Counted from the first letter of the stretch, positions 1 to 9,470 are shown. The stretch: 54,895 bases of DNA from Akkermansia muciniphila (GCA_945874145.1 CAMCFN010000023.1:1-54895); one strand, 5' to 3'. The notes: generated by a model not told the origin, from the letters alone. Translations and numbers: made by a program.

Positions 1-4
1 CTGC

Positions 5-29
5 GTCCTTGGCGCTACGCGCCAAGGAC
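5..29. repeat. Perfect 10-bp-stem hairpin
   Basis: Bases 5-14 are the exact reverse complement of 20-29, separated by a 5-base loop. No T-run follows on either strand, so a terminator is not supported. It may be an end of a dispersed palindromic repeat cut by the window edge. A second small hairpin (7-bp stem, 58-64 with 68-74) lies close by. Confidence 0.6.
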
Positions 30-342
30 TCCGTTCCACCACCGGGGCAAATCATCCCCTGGCCAGCGGCCAGGTAAGACCCGAATTTATCCTGGAACCC
101 CGGCAATTTCTGATTGTCGCTATACGAAAGGAATAATTGTCGTTGCCCACATCACCGATCGGAGCGCGCGTCCGCCACTTCATTCGCCCACCCGCCAGCA
201 CGCGAGTCGGCCCTTCTCGTCGCGGAAGAAGCGGCTGCCGTTTGCATAGGCAGGCGCAGCGTGATGAGGGTGGAGTGACCGGGGGTGGAGGGGCACACGC
301 TTGGCCCCTTTAACTGTCCCGGAGGTGAACGCTGGCTGGGGA
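30..342. other. Left-end intergenic stretch with a possible gene remnant
   Basis: I see no convincing intact gene here. On the minus strand, roughly 275 to 180, a short reading frame ends in a peptide (AYANGSRFFRDEKGRLACW, then three residues and a stop) that resembles by eye the last strand of a beta-propeller protein. The codons upstream do not look coding. It could be the 3' scar of a deleted gene or chance. The rest shows only small hairpins. Confidence 0.25.
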
Positions 343-358
343 AAGGAGTGTCCTCCTT
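343..358 (-). terminator. Weak hairpin at the pyrD stop codon
   Basis: A 6-bp stem (343-348 with 353-358, 4-base loop) overlaps the pyrD TAA and is followed on the minus strand by only three T residues and then C. It could contribute to termination but is not a textbook intrinsic terminator. Confidence 0.25.
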
Positions 359-1469
359 ACGCCGCGTTCACGCCCACTGCCTGCCGGAGTTCCCTCAATC
401 CTTCCGACTCCAGCCGCCAGCGCAAGCCGTTGACGATGTCGTGAATGAGCCCCGGGCCCTCATAGACGAGGCCGGAGTAAACTTGCACGAGCGACGCGCC
501 AGCTGTGATCTTCTCCCACGCATCCGCCGCGCTGGCGACGCCGCCAACACCGATGATGGGCACCGCACCCTTGGTCTGGCGAAACAGGTGCCGAATCACC
601 TCGGTGCTGCGCACGCGGAGCGGGCGACCGCTTAGTCCGCCCGTTTCGGCGTAAGTCTGCTTAAGCTGCGCATCATTCGTTGCCGGGCGTGTGATAGTCG
701 TGTTCGTTGCCACAACGCCGGCGAGCTGGCGCGGGCCGACGAGTTCGAGGATTTCGTCGAGTGCCTCGAATGTCAGATCGGGCGCGACCTTCACAAGAAT
801 GGGCTTGGGCTTCGCCGACTTCGCCTGCCTGGTGTTCACCTGCTGAAGAGCGACGAGGATTTGGTCAAGCGCAGCCTTGTCCTGGAGCTGCCGCAGGTTC
901 GGCGTGTTCGGCGAGCTGACGTTGACAACAAAGAAATCAGCGTGCGGCCAGAGGACCCGGAGGGAATTCGCGTAGTCGTCCGCAGCCTCTTCGAGCGGCG
1001 TGACCTTGGATTTGCCGAGATTGATGCCGACGGGATGGTCCGGCCAGCGGCCCTGTTCGCGCCAGCCGGCGAGGCGTTCGGCCAGCGCCCGCGCGCCGCC
1101 GTTATTGAAGCCCATGCGATTGACGAGCGCCTCGTCAGCCACGGCGCGGAACATGCGCGGCTGGGGATTGCCCGGCTGCGCGTGCCACGTTACGCCGCCG
1201 AGTTCGCTGAAGCCGAAGCCGAGCGAGCGCCAGATGGGCACGGCGGCAGCCTGCTTGTCCATGCCGGCGGCGAGGCCGACGGGGTTCGGAAAGCGCAGTC
1301 CAAAGAGGCTGGCGGGCAACTCCGGTGCGTCGTAGCAGGCTTTCACCAACTCGCAGAGCGCAGGCTTCCGGGCCGCGAAACCCAGTGCGGCCAAGGCGCG
1401 ATTATGAATCTCCTCGGAGGGCTGTGAAAACAGCGCCGGGCGAATGAGCGAACGGTAGAACCAACTCAT
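357..1469 (-). CDS. pyrD: Dihydroorotate dehydrogenase (quinone), class 2
   Basis: Oxidises dihydroorotate to orotate in pyrimidine synthesis, passing electrons through FMN to membrane quinone. The 370-residue length and the N-terminal helical extension (residues 1-45, where the quinone tunnel forms) fit class 2 rather than the soluble class 1. Visible motifs are the FMN-binding GLAAGMDK at 65-72, the NRMGFNN segment near 117-123, NVSSPNTPNLRQLQ at 183-196 with Ser186 as the expected catalytic base, and a C-terminal IIGVGGV phosphate-binding loop. The start is the ATG at 1469, with no Shine-Dalgarno in front. It appears to be transcribed alone. Confidence 0.96.
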   Translation of the reverse strand: MSWFYRSLIRPALFSQPSEEIHNRALAALGFAARKPALCELVKACYDAPELPASLFGLRFPNPVGLAAGMDKQAAAVPIWRSLGFGFSELGGVTWHAQPGNPQPRMFRAVADEALVNRMGFNNGGARALAERLAGWREQGRWPDHPVGINLGKSKVTPLEEAADDYANSLRVLWPHADFFVVNVSSPNTPNLRQLQDKAALDQILVALQQVNTRQAKSAKPKPILVKVAPDLTFEALDEILELVGPRQLAGVVATNTTITRPATNDAQLKQTYAETGGLSGRPLRVRSTEVIRHLFRQTKGAVPIIGVGGVASAADAWEKITAGASLVQVYSGLVYEGPGLIHDIVNGLRWRLESEGLRELRQAVGVNAA

Positions 1470-1724
1470 GCAGCAGGATGCTAGCGAAATGCCTGATTGA
1501 AGACCAGCGCGACAAGCTTACCTATCACCGGCAGGGAATATCCCTGCGCAGAAGGTGAACCATCCAAGTATCGCAGCTTGGAAAAAACCCGGAAGATTGG
1601 TTCGCTGCCTTCGAAGTCTTTGCTGATGCAAGGACCAGTAGAAGCCATCGCTTCAAGTCCACTTGCCCAGACTTTCAAACGATGCCGGTCTTGACAGCCG
1701 AGTCGTGCGTGGGAAGCTCCCATC

Positions 1725-1973
1725 ATGATTGCGACTCTCTCTGACGACCGTCGCCGGGTGGTGATGCCTCCTGAGCTTCCGGCCAAGTCCCCCGTCACGA
1801 TTCAGCAGTTGGACGAGGACACCTTCCTCGTGAAGCGGCAGCGTCCCTCCAAGAACTACGTCATGATCGCCGTGCCCGTCATCAAGGAGCTGAAGTCAGA
1901 CCCGGAGTGGGAAGCCGTCGAGAGCCGCATGGCGGCTCATCATAAGCGCACCATCGCCCCCTTCGAGGAATGA
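1725..1973 (+). CDS. MazE/AbrB-like antitoxin
   Basis: This 82-residue protein is probably the antitoxin of a type II toxin-antitoxin pair. Its first 45 residues (RRRVVMPPEL, then alternating hydrophobic strands to TFLVKRQ) have the look of an AbrB/SpoVT swapped-hairpin DNA-binding fold. The acidic and helical C-terminus (EWEAVESRM) would be the part that wraps the toxin. Its stop overlaps the next start as ATGA, the usual translational coupling of antitoxin and toxin. Such proteins normally repress their own promoter, which should lie in 1470-1724. The assignment rests on the partner and overall shape, since the sequence is too short for strong motifs. Confidence 0.7.
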   Translation: MIATLSDDRRRVVMPPELPAKSPVTIQQLDEDTFLVKRQRPSKNYVMIAVPVIKELKSDPEWEAVESRMAAHHKRTIAPFEE

Positions 1974-2308
1974 AGCCGTTCGACGTGTTCAACTGGCAGC
2001 CGACGGGCTGGCCGGAGCCGCATCCATGCGTGATTGTCTCGCATCCCTCGCGCGTGGCCAACAAGCCCGAAGTCAACGTGCTGATGTGCTCCACCAAGCG
2101 CGCCGCGCGCAAGCCCGAGGCGCATGAAGTGGTGCTCGACGCTGCGGACGGAATGGACTGGCCGACGCTCTGCAAGTGCGACCTGCTCCACGCGGTGAGC
2201 AAGACCGACCTGAAGACCCGTCGGGGAGCCGTCTCCGAGGAGCGCCGCAAGCAGTTGGTGCGCGCCTCGATTGCCGCACTGGGCTGGGGTGAGGTGCTGG
2301 CAGCTTGA
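1970..2308 (+). CDS. MazF/PemK-like endoribonuclease toxin
   Basis: The 112-residue protein resembles the PemK/MazF family of mRNA-cleaving toxins with an SH3-like barrel. The N-terminal PEPHPCVIVSHPSRV matches the first strands and loop of MazF. VNVLMCSTKRAARKPEAHE fits the family's central strand-turn, and LCKCDLLHAVSKTDL fits the conserved C-terminal strand, followed by a closing helix. It overlaps the antitoxin by four bases. The module lies directly beside an IS630 insertion, so the whole stretch looks accessory. Activity cannot be judged from sequence, but the reading frame is intact. Confidence 0.78.
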   Translation: MKPFDVFNWQPTGWPEPHPCVIVSHPSRVANKPEVNVLMCSTKRAARKPEAHEVVLDAADGMDWPTLCKCDLLHAVSKTDLKTRRGAVSEERRKQLVRASIAALGWGEVLAA

Positions 2309-2557
2309 AACCGCCGCCCTCAAAAGCCCTCGCGCACTATCTGCTGATTCGGGACAAGTAGCGTTCGTCACTGTCGAGGATTTTGCTTTGTAAGTAGGTA
2401 GCAGGAAACTGCATCTGAAAAAGCACCCGTGTCATCAAATGCTCGCCACAGGTCATATTGCTCAAGCTCTTGGCGATTGCCCTGTAGCATCCATTGCCCT
2501 CGGTCTCTGACGATGGTGATATTCTCCAACTCATTGACGAAGACAGCAATCCCACTA

Positions 2558-3762
2558 GTATCCTGTAGCATCTACAGTTTCGGATACAGACGGGTGAGTT
2601 TGATTCGGGCATCCTCTGCGGTGAAGCGCCAGTTGATCGGCGCGCCACGATTATTGCGGTCGGCCTGCCAAGCAGCGATCTGCGTGCGCATGCACTCCTG
2701 CGTGGGGATGCGGCGGTTCAGGCACTGGCTGTTGAGCGCACTCAGTTCGATTTCAGCGATGTTGAGCCAACTGCCATGTTTGGGGGTGTGGTGGATTTCC
2801 AGCCGTGCAGCCAGTCGCTGGGCTTCGGCTGGCGCAAAGGTTTCGTAGAGGGAGGCCGTCCCGTGGGTGTTGAGGTTGTCCATCACCAGGCGAACCTTGA
2901 TCGCGTCGGGGTAACGTTCATCGAGCATGTCTTTGATGAACCGGGCCCAGTCCTTGCGCGTGCGTCGCTCGGTCACCTCGACGTGTCGCCGGCCCGCCAG
3001 CGGCTCGATCTCCACAAAAATCTCGGCCACGCCGTGGCGGACATATTCGTGATCGAGGATCTGGCCGTGGCCGGGAGCGGCGGGAATGGGGGCCTGCACC
3101 TCACCCACGAGTTGCTTGCTGGATTCGTCCATGCAGACCACCGGAAAACGCGGATCATGCGGTAACTGATAGACCGCCAGCACATCCTCCATGCCCGCGA
3201 CGAAGGCGGCGTTGCCGTCCGGGGGAATCTTCCAGTATTTGCTCAGATGAGGCTGCAGTTCGTTTTTTTTAGCGACCGCTGCACAGTCATGAGGGAGACG
3301 GTGGGGGCGATTTTCAGTTCGACCACCTTCTCGGCGAGCAGCCGCACGGTCCAGCGGACGCGCCCATCCGGAGCGGCCGAGCAGGCCAAGGCTGTCAGGC
3401 GGGCGTCAAATCCGCCGTCATACGTGAGCTTGGGCGGCTTGATCCGCGCCTTGCGCTCCAAGGCCGTCGCCAAGCCCTCCTCCACAAACCGTTGCTTGAG
3501 ATGCTCGATTGTGCGAGTGGTCACCCCCAACGCCTCCGCCACGTCGGCAACCTTCCATGGTTCGCCGTGCGGCCCGGCGTCGCACAGGAGCAATGCGCGC
3601 GCATGAACGAACTTGGCTGCCGCTGCCTTTCCGCTGCGGGTCATCGCCTCCAACTGCCCGCGCTCTTCTTCTGTCAGGGTGATTCTGTATCGAGGTGCCA
3701 TGACCGATGAAAGTGGTTGGAATCTCTATAATCAATACGAAATACTGGATGGGACATGATAC
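2558..3762 (-). mobile_element. IS630-family insertion sequence, 1,205 bp, flanked by TA
   Basis: The left end (starting GTATCCTGTAGCATC at 2558) and the inverted right end (GTATCATGTCCCATC read from 3762) form imperfect terminal inverted repeats. A TA dinucleotide sits outside each end (2556-2557 and 3763-3764), as expected from TA target duplication by IS630/Tc1-type transposases. The element holds one transposase spread over two frames. The near-intact ends and transposase suggest a recent insertion. Confidence 0.88.
2572..3701 (-). CDS. IS630-family transposase made by -1 frameshifting
   Basis: The first frame (3701 to 3243, 152 residues) is the winged/helix-turn-helix DNA-binding part (VADVAEALGVTTRTIEHLKQ). 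The second frame (about 3270 to 2572) carries the DDE nuclease: D in VVCMDESSKQL, D in RLVMDNLNTH, and E in SWLNIAEIELSAL. The frames meet at a run of eight A residues on the minus strand (3270-3263). A -1 slip there reads LKKNELQPHLSKYW, which resembles the continuous sequence of one-frame IS630 transposases. The poly-A site is a typical slippery sequence, so the split is probably programmed and not decay. A sequencing error in the homopolymer is the alternative. Confidence 0.85.
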
Positions 3763-4187
3763 TAGCCGTTGGACCAGTCCTCAATGAATTGAGCGAATAC
3801 CCGCGTTTTGAGAGAGCCGCAGCCACATCCGAAATCCACATCTTCTCGGGGCAATCAATCAGGAACGACACGCTAAAGTCCCGCACGCGACGGAGAATGT
3901 CATCATGTTCAGCCTCCATGATTACGTCGCGAAAATCTTCACCTGCCATCCGAACGTAGCGCTCCAGATTGCACAGGCGACCACGAGCGAGAAACAAGAC
4001 GCAGCGGGCGAGCCGCTCCGAGCTTATCTGAGCAAGCGTATCAGCGGCACGCGAAGCGTCCTCCGGCGGAAAATCAGTTTGAACTCGGTCTCGAATGTCT
4101 CTTTTTAGAGGCACCCGAAGACACTGCTTCGGTAAGGAGCGGCTGCCAACTCGCTTGTTGAAGATTCTTGCCGGGCCTTCGATGCCC

Positions 4188-7100
4188 TTACCGGTTGAAC
4201 AAGAACGCCGGGTTGTTGATGAGCGCCCAGGCGAGGTCTTGCGCGCCAATGAGGCGGGTGTCGGCCAGTTGCTTGGTGCCCAGGTCGGCGGCGCGCTTGA
4301 GGGTGGCGAGCTTCGGGTCGGCGGAGAGCGGCTCGCCGAGGCGCTTGACGGATTCCTGACGTTCCTTGAGCAGCGGATCAATCGGGCGCGGCTTCTTCGC
4401 GTCGGCCAGTTCCTTGGTGCGCTTGGCCAGCTCGGCGTCGTTGGCGCGGACAATCTTCTCGAAGTCGGCCTTTTGCTCCTTCGTGCGCAGGTCCGCCGGC
4501 ATGGCGAGAACGGCCCGCAGCTCCTCGGACTGACTGAGTCCGGGGGACTTGGCACCGGTGCCGGAGAGGCGGAAGCGGCCCAGCGTGTAGCCCTTGTCCT
4601 CGCCACCGTTGAACTGCTGGGTCATTTTCACCGTGAGGATGAAGTTGCCGGTGTTCGTGAGCGGCGTCTTCAGCTCGTAGGTGGCCCAGTGCGTCGCGCC
4701 GCCGTTGGGCGAGACAGCCCAGCCCTGCTGGCGGTTGTTGCCTCCGTCAATGGACTTGGCGACCTCGAAGTTCTCCTGGCTGAAGTCCGCGAGCGCCTTT
4801 TGCAGGTCCACCTTCTTCACCTCCGCCGGCTTGTCCTTGGGCGCGACGGTCAACGCGATTTCGTTCAGCACGAAGTTGCCGTCCGGGGCGCGGCCGGGGC
4901 CGTTCTTGGGGAAGCGCTTGTCCGTCAGCGCTTCGAGGCGGAGGGCGTTCAGCTCCTTCAAATCCGTCTCAATGGTGAAGGTGTATTCGCCGCGAGGGGC
5001 CTTGCCGGCGGTCACGACGACGGACTTGTCCGGCTCCTGCGCGAGCTTGAGGTCGCCGGTGGATTTGAGGTTCTTCGTGGTGAAAGCGCTCCAGGCGGTC
5101 TTCAAATCCTGCTTCTTCTCGAACTCGGCGAGGCGCTTGGGGAAGTCCAGCTCGTTGAAACGCTTCAGCTCGGCCTCGGCCTTCTCCGTGCGCTCCTTCT
5201 GCTCGGCGTCGAGCTTCGCCTCGCGCGGGGCGATTTCCTTTTCGTAGCCGGCCAGTTCGGTCTTCGCGTCGGACAAGTCCTTCGCGCGCGTCTCCTCGCG
5301 CTGCTTTTGGATGCCGGGGAAGACCTTCTCGTAGTCGGCCAGCGAGACGTTCACGGTGGCGGCATCAGCCTTCATCGTCGCCCAGCTCTTCAAGGTGGTC
5401 TCAATCTCCGAGGCACGGGCGGGCCGGTTCATGATGCGGAGGAACAGCTCGTCAATCAGCTCGCGGTCGTCCGTGACTTCCTTGGCCAGCTTCGCAATTG
5501 CGTTGTCGGGGGAGCTGACCGCGTCGCCGACGGTCGCGCCCGAGATGAGCGCCATGATGGGGCCGAGCTGGATGTCGCTGGTGCGCTCGCACTCGCAGGC
5601 GGACTCGCGGGCGGGCTTGCCCATCGTGGCAAAGAAGCCGTCGGGCAGCTTGAAGCCGGTGTCGGCGAGCTGCGACGCGCGCGTGCCGGCGGGGACGCCG
5701 GGGATGTTCGACTTCGCGCCCGTCACCTTGTAAATGGTGTCGTAGAGCACCTCGGCGGGCAGGCGGCGCGCAGTGGCGTGGGAGAAGTTGATTTTGTCAT
5801 CCTCGTTCCACTTGTGCGAGGCGACGGAGAGCTGGTAGGTGCGGGACTTGGTGACGAGCTTCATCAAGTGCCGCGTGTTGAAGCCGCTCTTGACGAACTC
5901 CTGCGTGAGATAGTCAAGCAGCTCGGGGTTGCTCGGCGGGTTGCCGGCGCGAATGTCGTCCAGCGGCTCGATGACGCCGACGCCCGTGAGGTAGCCCCAG
6001 ATGCGGTTGGCGAAGCTGGAGGCGAAGTAGCGGTTGTCCTTCGCGGTAATCCACATCGCGAGCTGGTCGCGGCGGGAGACGGGCTTCTTGTCCTTCGCGT
6101 CGGTCTTGCCGTCCTCGCCACAGGTGGCGGGATACGGGAACTGCGGCGGCGTCTCCTTGCCGGTGCGGTCGTGTTTCACCTCGCCCGCGCCGAGGTCCTC
6201 AATGATTTCATACATCGGCTTGCCGCCCTCGACCGCCGTGCCGCCGAGCAGCTTGTCACCGGCGGCGGGGTCTTTCTTCAGCCCAACCCGCGCGAACCAC
6301 GCGGAGGTCTGGTAATACTGGTCCTGCGTCCAGCGCTCAAAGGGATGGTCGTGGCACTTGTTGCAGTTGAAGCGCACGGCGAGGAACAGGTGCGTGGTGT
6401 TCTCCATCGTGTCCTCGGGCTTGCGGAGAATCTTGTAATAGCTCGCGGGCGGGTTGTCCTTGTTCGAGCCGGAGGCGGTGATGATCTTGCGCGCGAACTC
6501 ATCGTGCGGTGTGTTCTTGGCAATCTCGTTGCGAATCCAGTCGCGGAACGCCTTCGCACCCTCCGCACCGAGGAACTTGCTGTTCACCTGGAGCAGGTCG
6601 GCCCACTTGTTAGACCAGTGGTCCACGTAATCCTCGCTGCCCACGAGCTTGTCCACGAGCGCGTCGCGCTTCTCACGGGTCTGGCGCTTGTCGGCGAGGA
6701 AGGCCTTCACTTCCTCCGAGGTCGGCGGGACGCCGGTCAGGTCGAGATACACACGGCGGATGAACTCATCGTCGGTGCAAAGGCCGCTGGGCAAAATCTT
6801 CATCCGCTGCCACTTCGCGGCAGTGAACTCGTCAATCTTATTCCACTTCTCCGGCTCGGCCCAGGCGAAGCTCGTGCGATCACCCATCACGGTCACGGTG
6901 GTCGCCGCGTATGCGCCCTCGAAGCGTGCCAGCATCGGGGCCTCGCCACGGCGTAGCGTCGTCACCACGTTGGCGCTGTCGGTCTTGGCCACGTCCTGAT
7001 TGCCCGTGTCCACGAACGCGAGTGTCGTCACGTCACGCGTGGAGCCGTCCGCGTAGGTGGCGATGACGCGCATCTGCTGGCGCGCCCCAACCTTCTGAAC

Positions 7101-9341
7101 GACGGGGTTTTGCGGGGACAGCTCAATCTTGGTCACGCGCGGAGCCTTGGCGTTCAGCTTCGCGCCCGCACCTATCCACTCGCGGATGATGCGGTAGTTG
7201 AGGCTGCCCGGCTCGAAAACCTGCTGGCCTTGGTGCGGCACCGCCGCTGTCGCTTTGAGCAGCATGAGTGAATCGTCCGGCGAGGCGACGTTCGCACGGC
7301 GGCTGGCGAGTTCGTCGGTGAACGCACGCACGTCATACTCGGCGTCGTAACCGCGCAGCGAGAGCTTGAAACCGTTCTTGCCGTCCTTCGCGCCGTGGCA
7401 GGTGCCCTGGTTGCAACCGGCCTTCGTTAGCACCGGGTTCACGTCGCGGATGAAATCGGTGTCCAAATCCTTGCCGATGCCCGTGACCTTGACCGGGACA
7501 GAGACGGACTTTCCGGCGAGCGCTGCTTTCACCGTCACGGAACCGTTCGCCTTGGGCAGCACGACGCCAGACGCCGACACGCTCGCCGCGCTCTTGCTGA
7601 AACCGCTAAGTTCGAGCTTCGCGAGGCGTGTCACGTCGAGCGCTTCACCATTGGCGAGGCGGGCAAAAATAAGGATTTGCGCGCTGTCGGTCCACCGACT
7701 CAGGGCGATGGACTTGGGTTCCACTTCAAGTGCGACGACCTTCGCGTCCTTCGGGAGCGACTCCGGCTCGCCGTCGGTCTTGGGCGCGGCGGGCGCGGGC
7801 GCTTCAAATTTCTTGGCCGCGAGCGCCTTGCTGGCGGCGGTCACGTTCACGCTGGGAAACTCTTTGAGGATGGAGCCGTTTTCCGCGTTGAAGAGACGGA
7901 TGAGGCCGTCCGAGCCGGCAGCGGCCACGGTCTTGTTGTCCGGCGCGATGGCGACGGCAAAGACGCCGGCCTGCGGGACAGGGACCTTGAAGAGCGTCTT
8001 GGTGCCGCTGGCCCGGTATTTGGCGATGACTTCCTTGTCCTGCGGCGTGCGGCTGGCGGGGATTTTCTTCATCACGTCGGCCATTTCCTTCGTGATGGCG
8101 TTGGTGCCGAAGGTGAAGGTTGAAGCGAAGACCTCGCCCTTGTTATCGAGCGCACTGGCGGCGGCGAGCAGCTTGCCGTCCGCGCTCCATGCGACCGAGG
8201 TGACGCGGCCCAGCATCGCGTCGAAGAAGAAGATGCCGTTCGAGTCGTCGCCAATCTGGCGCGGCGCGGTTCGGAAGTATTGGTAGAGCTTGGGCAAACC
8301 GTCGGAACCGCCCATCAGAATTTCCTCGCGGAACGGATGACGCGTGACAGTGGCGACGCCGCCCTTGAGCGCGTTGGGCGTGATGCTCGTGATGTTGTCA
8401 ACGAAGCGCTGCGTCGCGAGTTCCGTGAGCTTCGCCGTCATGTCGCGCGACACGGAGATGACGTGGTCGCCTTTGAGCGACCAGGTGGTGTCGAGCGCCC
8501 AGTCGCTGTGCGACCCCATGAACATCACCTGCTTGCCGGAGTCCGCCCCGATGGCGCGCACGGTGTTGTCACCGCAGCCGAAGGCGATGAGCTTACCGTC
8601 CGGCGACCAGCTCGCGCCATACAGCGTGTCGTAGGTGACGGAGTGCGAGAGCGTGAGCTTCCGCTTCTCCACGTCCCAGACCTGGATTTCACCCATGCGC
8701 CCCGGCAAGCCGCCAGCGACGGCGAGCCGCTTGCCGTCGGGCGAAAACTTCACGGACTCAATGCGCTCGCTCAGACCAACGAGCCGCGCGGCGAGACCGG
8801 AGCCATCGGCCTTGTGGAGCAGCACCTCGTGGAAACCCGCGACCGCGAGGAACTGGCCGTCGGTCGAGTAGTCAATCGAGGTGATGACCGGCGGCAGCGA
8901 ATAGACCGGCGGGTGATTCATGTCGTAGCGCTCGCGGGCGTTGGCCGGCGTGTCGTCCACCGCGCCCTGCGCAATCCAGTTGCAGATGGTCTCGATTTCG
9001 GTCGCGTGCAGTGGCTTGCGGCCCTCGGGCATCTCGGCCTTGCCGTCCTTGGGCGTGATGAGCTGCACGAGGTGCGACTTGTCCGGGGACTTCGGAATGA
9101 TGGCGGCTTCCTTGCTGTCGCCCGCGCCGAGCAGCAGCTTGAAATCGGTCATCACGTAGCCGCCCTTGGACTTCGCGGGCTGGTGGCAGCCCTGGCAGTT
9201 GGCCTGGAGGACAGGGCGGACGTCCTTGTAGTAACTGACCTTTTTCGGCGGCGCGGCCTTCTTGTCAGCGGGGGCGGCGAGGAGGCTGGCGACTGTGAGC
9301 GTGAGCGGGCCGATGCTGGTCAGGAGTTGCTTGCAGTTCAT
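4188..9341 (-). CDS. Giant secreted cytochrome/WD40/DUF1549/DUF1553 protein
   Basis: A 1,717-residue exported protein of the Planctomycete/Verrucomicrobia PSD1 class, of unknown biochemical role. Rough order: signal peptide 1-22; haem-binding PSCyt1-like domain with CQGCH at 49-53; WD40 propeller about 145-510; Ig-like domain about 545-630; a second cytochrome-like motif CNQGTCH near 649; a second Ig-like domain about 730-815; DUF1549 from about 860 with CNKCH near 994; DUF1553 from about 1090; a charged coiled coil; a jelly-roll-like module about 1417-1594; and the usual PSD1 tail GAQDLAWALINNPAFLF at the end. The start is placed at ATG 9341 because it puts a Sec signal at the N-terminus; the frame is open to 9401. 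It stands alone. Confidence 0.9.
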   Translation of the reverse strand: MNCKQLLTSIGPLTLTVASLLAAPADKKAAPPKKVSYYKDVRPVLQANCQGCHQPAKSKGGYVMTDFKLLLGAGDSKEAAIIPKSPDKSHLVQLITPKDGKAEMPEGRKPLHATEIETICNWIAQGAVDDTPANARERYDMNHPPVYSLPPVITSIDYSTDGQFLAVAGFHEVLLHKADGSGLAARLVGLSERIESVKFSPDGKRLAVAGGLPGRMGEIQVWDVEKRKLTLSHSVTYDTLYGASWSPDGKLIAFGCGDNTVRAIGADSGKQVMFMGSHSDWALDTTWSLKGDHVISVSRDMTAKLTELATQRFVDNITSITPNALKGGVATVTRHPFREEILMGGSDGLPKLYQYFRTAPRQIGDDSNGIFFFDAMLGRVTSVAWSADGKLLAAASALDNKGEVFASTFTFGTNAITKEMADVMKKIPASRTPQDKEVIAKYRASGTKTLFKVPVPQAGVFAVAIAPDNKTVAAAGSDGLIRLFNAENGSILKEFPSVNVTAASKALAAKKFEAPAPAAPKTDGEPESLPKDAKVVALEVEPKSIALSRWTDSAQILIFARLANGEALDVTRLAKLELSGFSKSAASVSASGVVLPKANGSVTVKAALAGKSVSVPVKVTGIGKDLDTDFIRDVNPVLTKAGCNQGTCHGAKDGKNGFKLSLRGYDAEYDVRAFTDELASRRANVASPDDSLMLLKATAAVPHQGQQVFEPGSLNYRIIREWIGAGAKLNAKAPRVTKIELSPQNPVVQKVGARQQMRVIATYADGSTRDVTTLAFVDTGNQDVAKTDSANVVTTLRRGEAPMLARFEGAYAATTVTVMGDRTSFAWAEPEKWNKIDEFTAAKWQRMKILPSGLCTDDEFIRRVYLDLTGVPPTSEEVKAFLADKRQTREKRDALVDKLVGSEDYVDHWSNKWADLLQVNSKFLGAEGAKAFRDWIRNEIAKNTPHDEFARKIITASGSNKDNPPASYYKILRKPEDTMENTTHLFLAVRFNCNKCHDHPFERWTQDQYYQTSAWFARVGLKKDPAAGDKLLGGTAVEGGKPMYEIIEDLGAGEVKHDRTGKETPPQFPYPATCGEDGKTDAKDKKPVSRRDQLAMWITAKDNRYFASSFANRIWGYLTGVGVIEPLDDIRAGNPPSNPELLDYLTQEFVKSGFNTRHLMKLVTKSRTYQLSVASHKWNEDDKINFSHATARRLPAEVLYDTIYKVTGAKSNIPGVPAGTRASQLADTGFKLPDGFFATMGKPARESACECERTSDIQLGPIMALISGATVGDAVSSPDNAIAKLAKEVTDDRELIDELFLRIMNRPARASEIETTLKSWATMKADAATVNVSLADYEKVFPGIQKQREETRAKDLSDAKTELAGYEKEIAPREAKLDAEQKERTEKAEAELKRFNELDFPKRLAEFEKKQDLKTAWSAFTTKNLKSTGDLKLAQEPDKSVVVTAGKAPRGEYTFTIETDLKELNALRLEALTDKRFPKNGPGRAPDGNFVLNEIALTVAPKDKPAEVKKVDLQKALADFSQENFEVAKSIDGGNNRQQGWAVSPNGGATHWATYELKTPLTNTGNFILTVKMTQQFNGGEDKGYTLGRFRLSGTGAKSPGLSQSEELRAVLAMPADLRTKEQKADFEKIVRANDAELAKRTKELADAKKPRPIDPLLKERQESVKRLGEPLSADPKLATLKRAADLGTKQLADTRLIGAQDLAWALINNPAFLFNR

Positions 9342-9470
9342 AGCTAGAAAATGCGCGAACTCCACCGACGCGGCAACATCGCAACGCACGGCGGAAGTCA
9401 ATGGAGACGGACGGCTCGCGGGGGGTGAAATTCACTGGCAGACATGCGCTATCTGGCGTGACGCGACAAC

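Larger units (their letters stand above)
2368..4114 (-). pseudogene. Unknown gene interrupted by the IS630 element
   Basis: Two coding fragments flank the IS: 4114 to 3763 (5' part) and 2555 to 2368 (3' part). Removing the IS and one TA copy joins them in phase (352 + 188 = 540 bases) into a 179-residue protein with one stop, so the insertion split a real gene. The N-terminal half (LARCVLFLARG, then LERYVRMAGEDFRDVIMEAE) resembles by eye small bacterial proteins of unknown function. The C-terminal half is a mixed alpha/beta stretch (MWISDVAAALSKRGYSLN, then VFVNELENITIVRDRG) that I do not recognise. The start is uncertain; GTG at 4114 is chosen because no ATG lies closer. The 3' fragment can also be read from an ATG inside the IS end (2571). 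Confidence 0.7.

Noticed and set aside
1481..1798. A 105-residue minus-strand frame upstream of pyrD
   Set aside because: Its 3' half looks mildly protein-like, but the 5' part overlaps the antitoxin gene on the other strand and I recognise nothing. It could be a gene fragment; evidence is too thin to list.
4095..6956. A 953-residue plus-strand open frame opposite the giant PSD1 gene
   Set aside because: It is a mirror of a GC-rich gene: Leu/Val/Gly/Arg/Glu-rich with no domain, signal peptide or motif. The minus-strand frame has many clear motifs.
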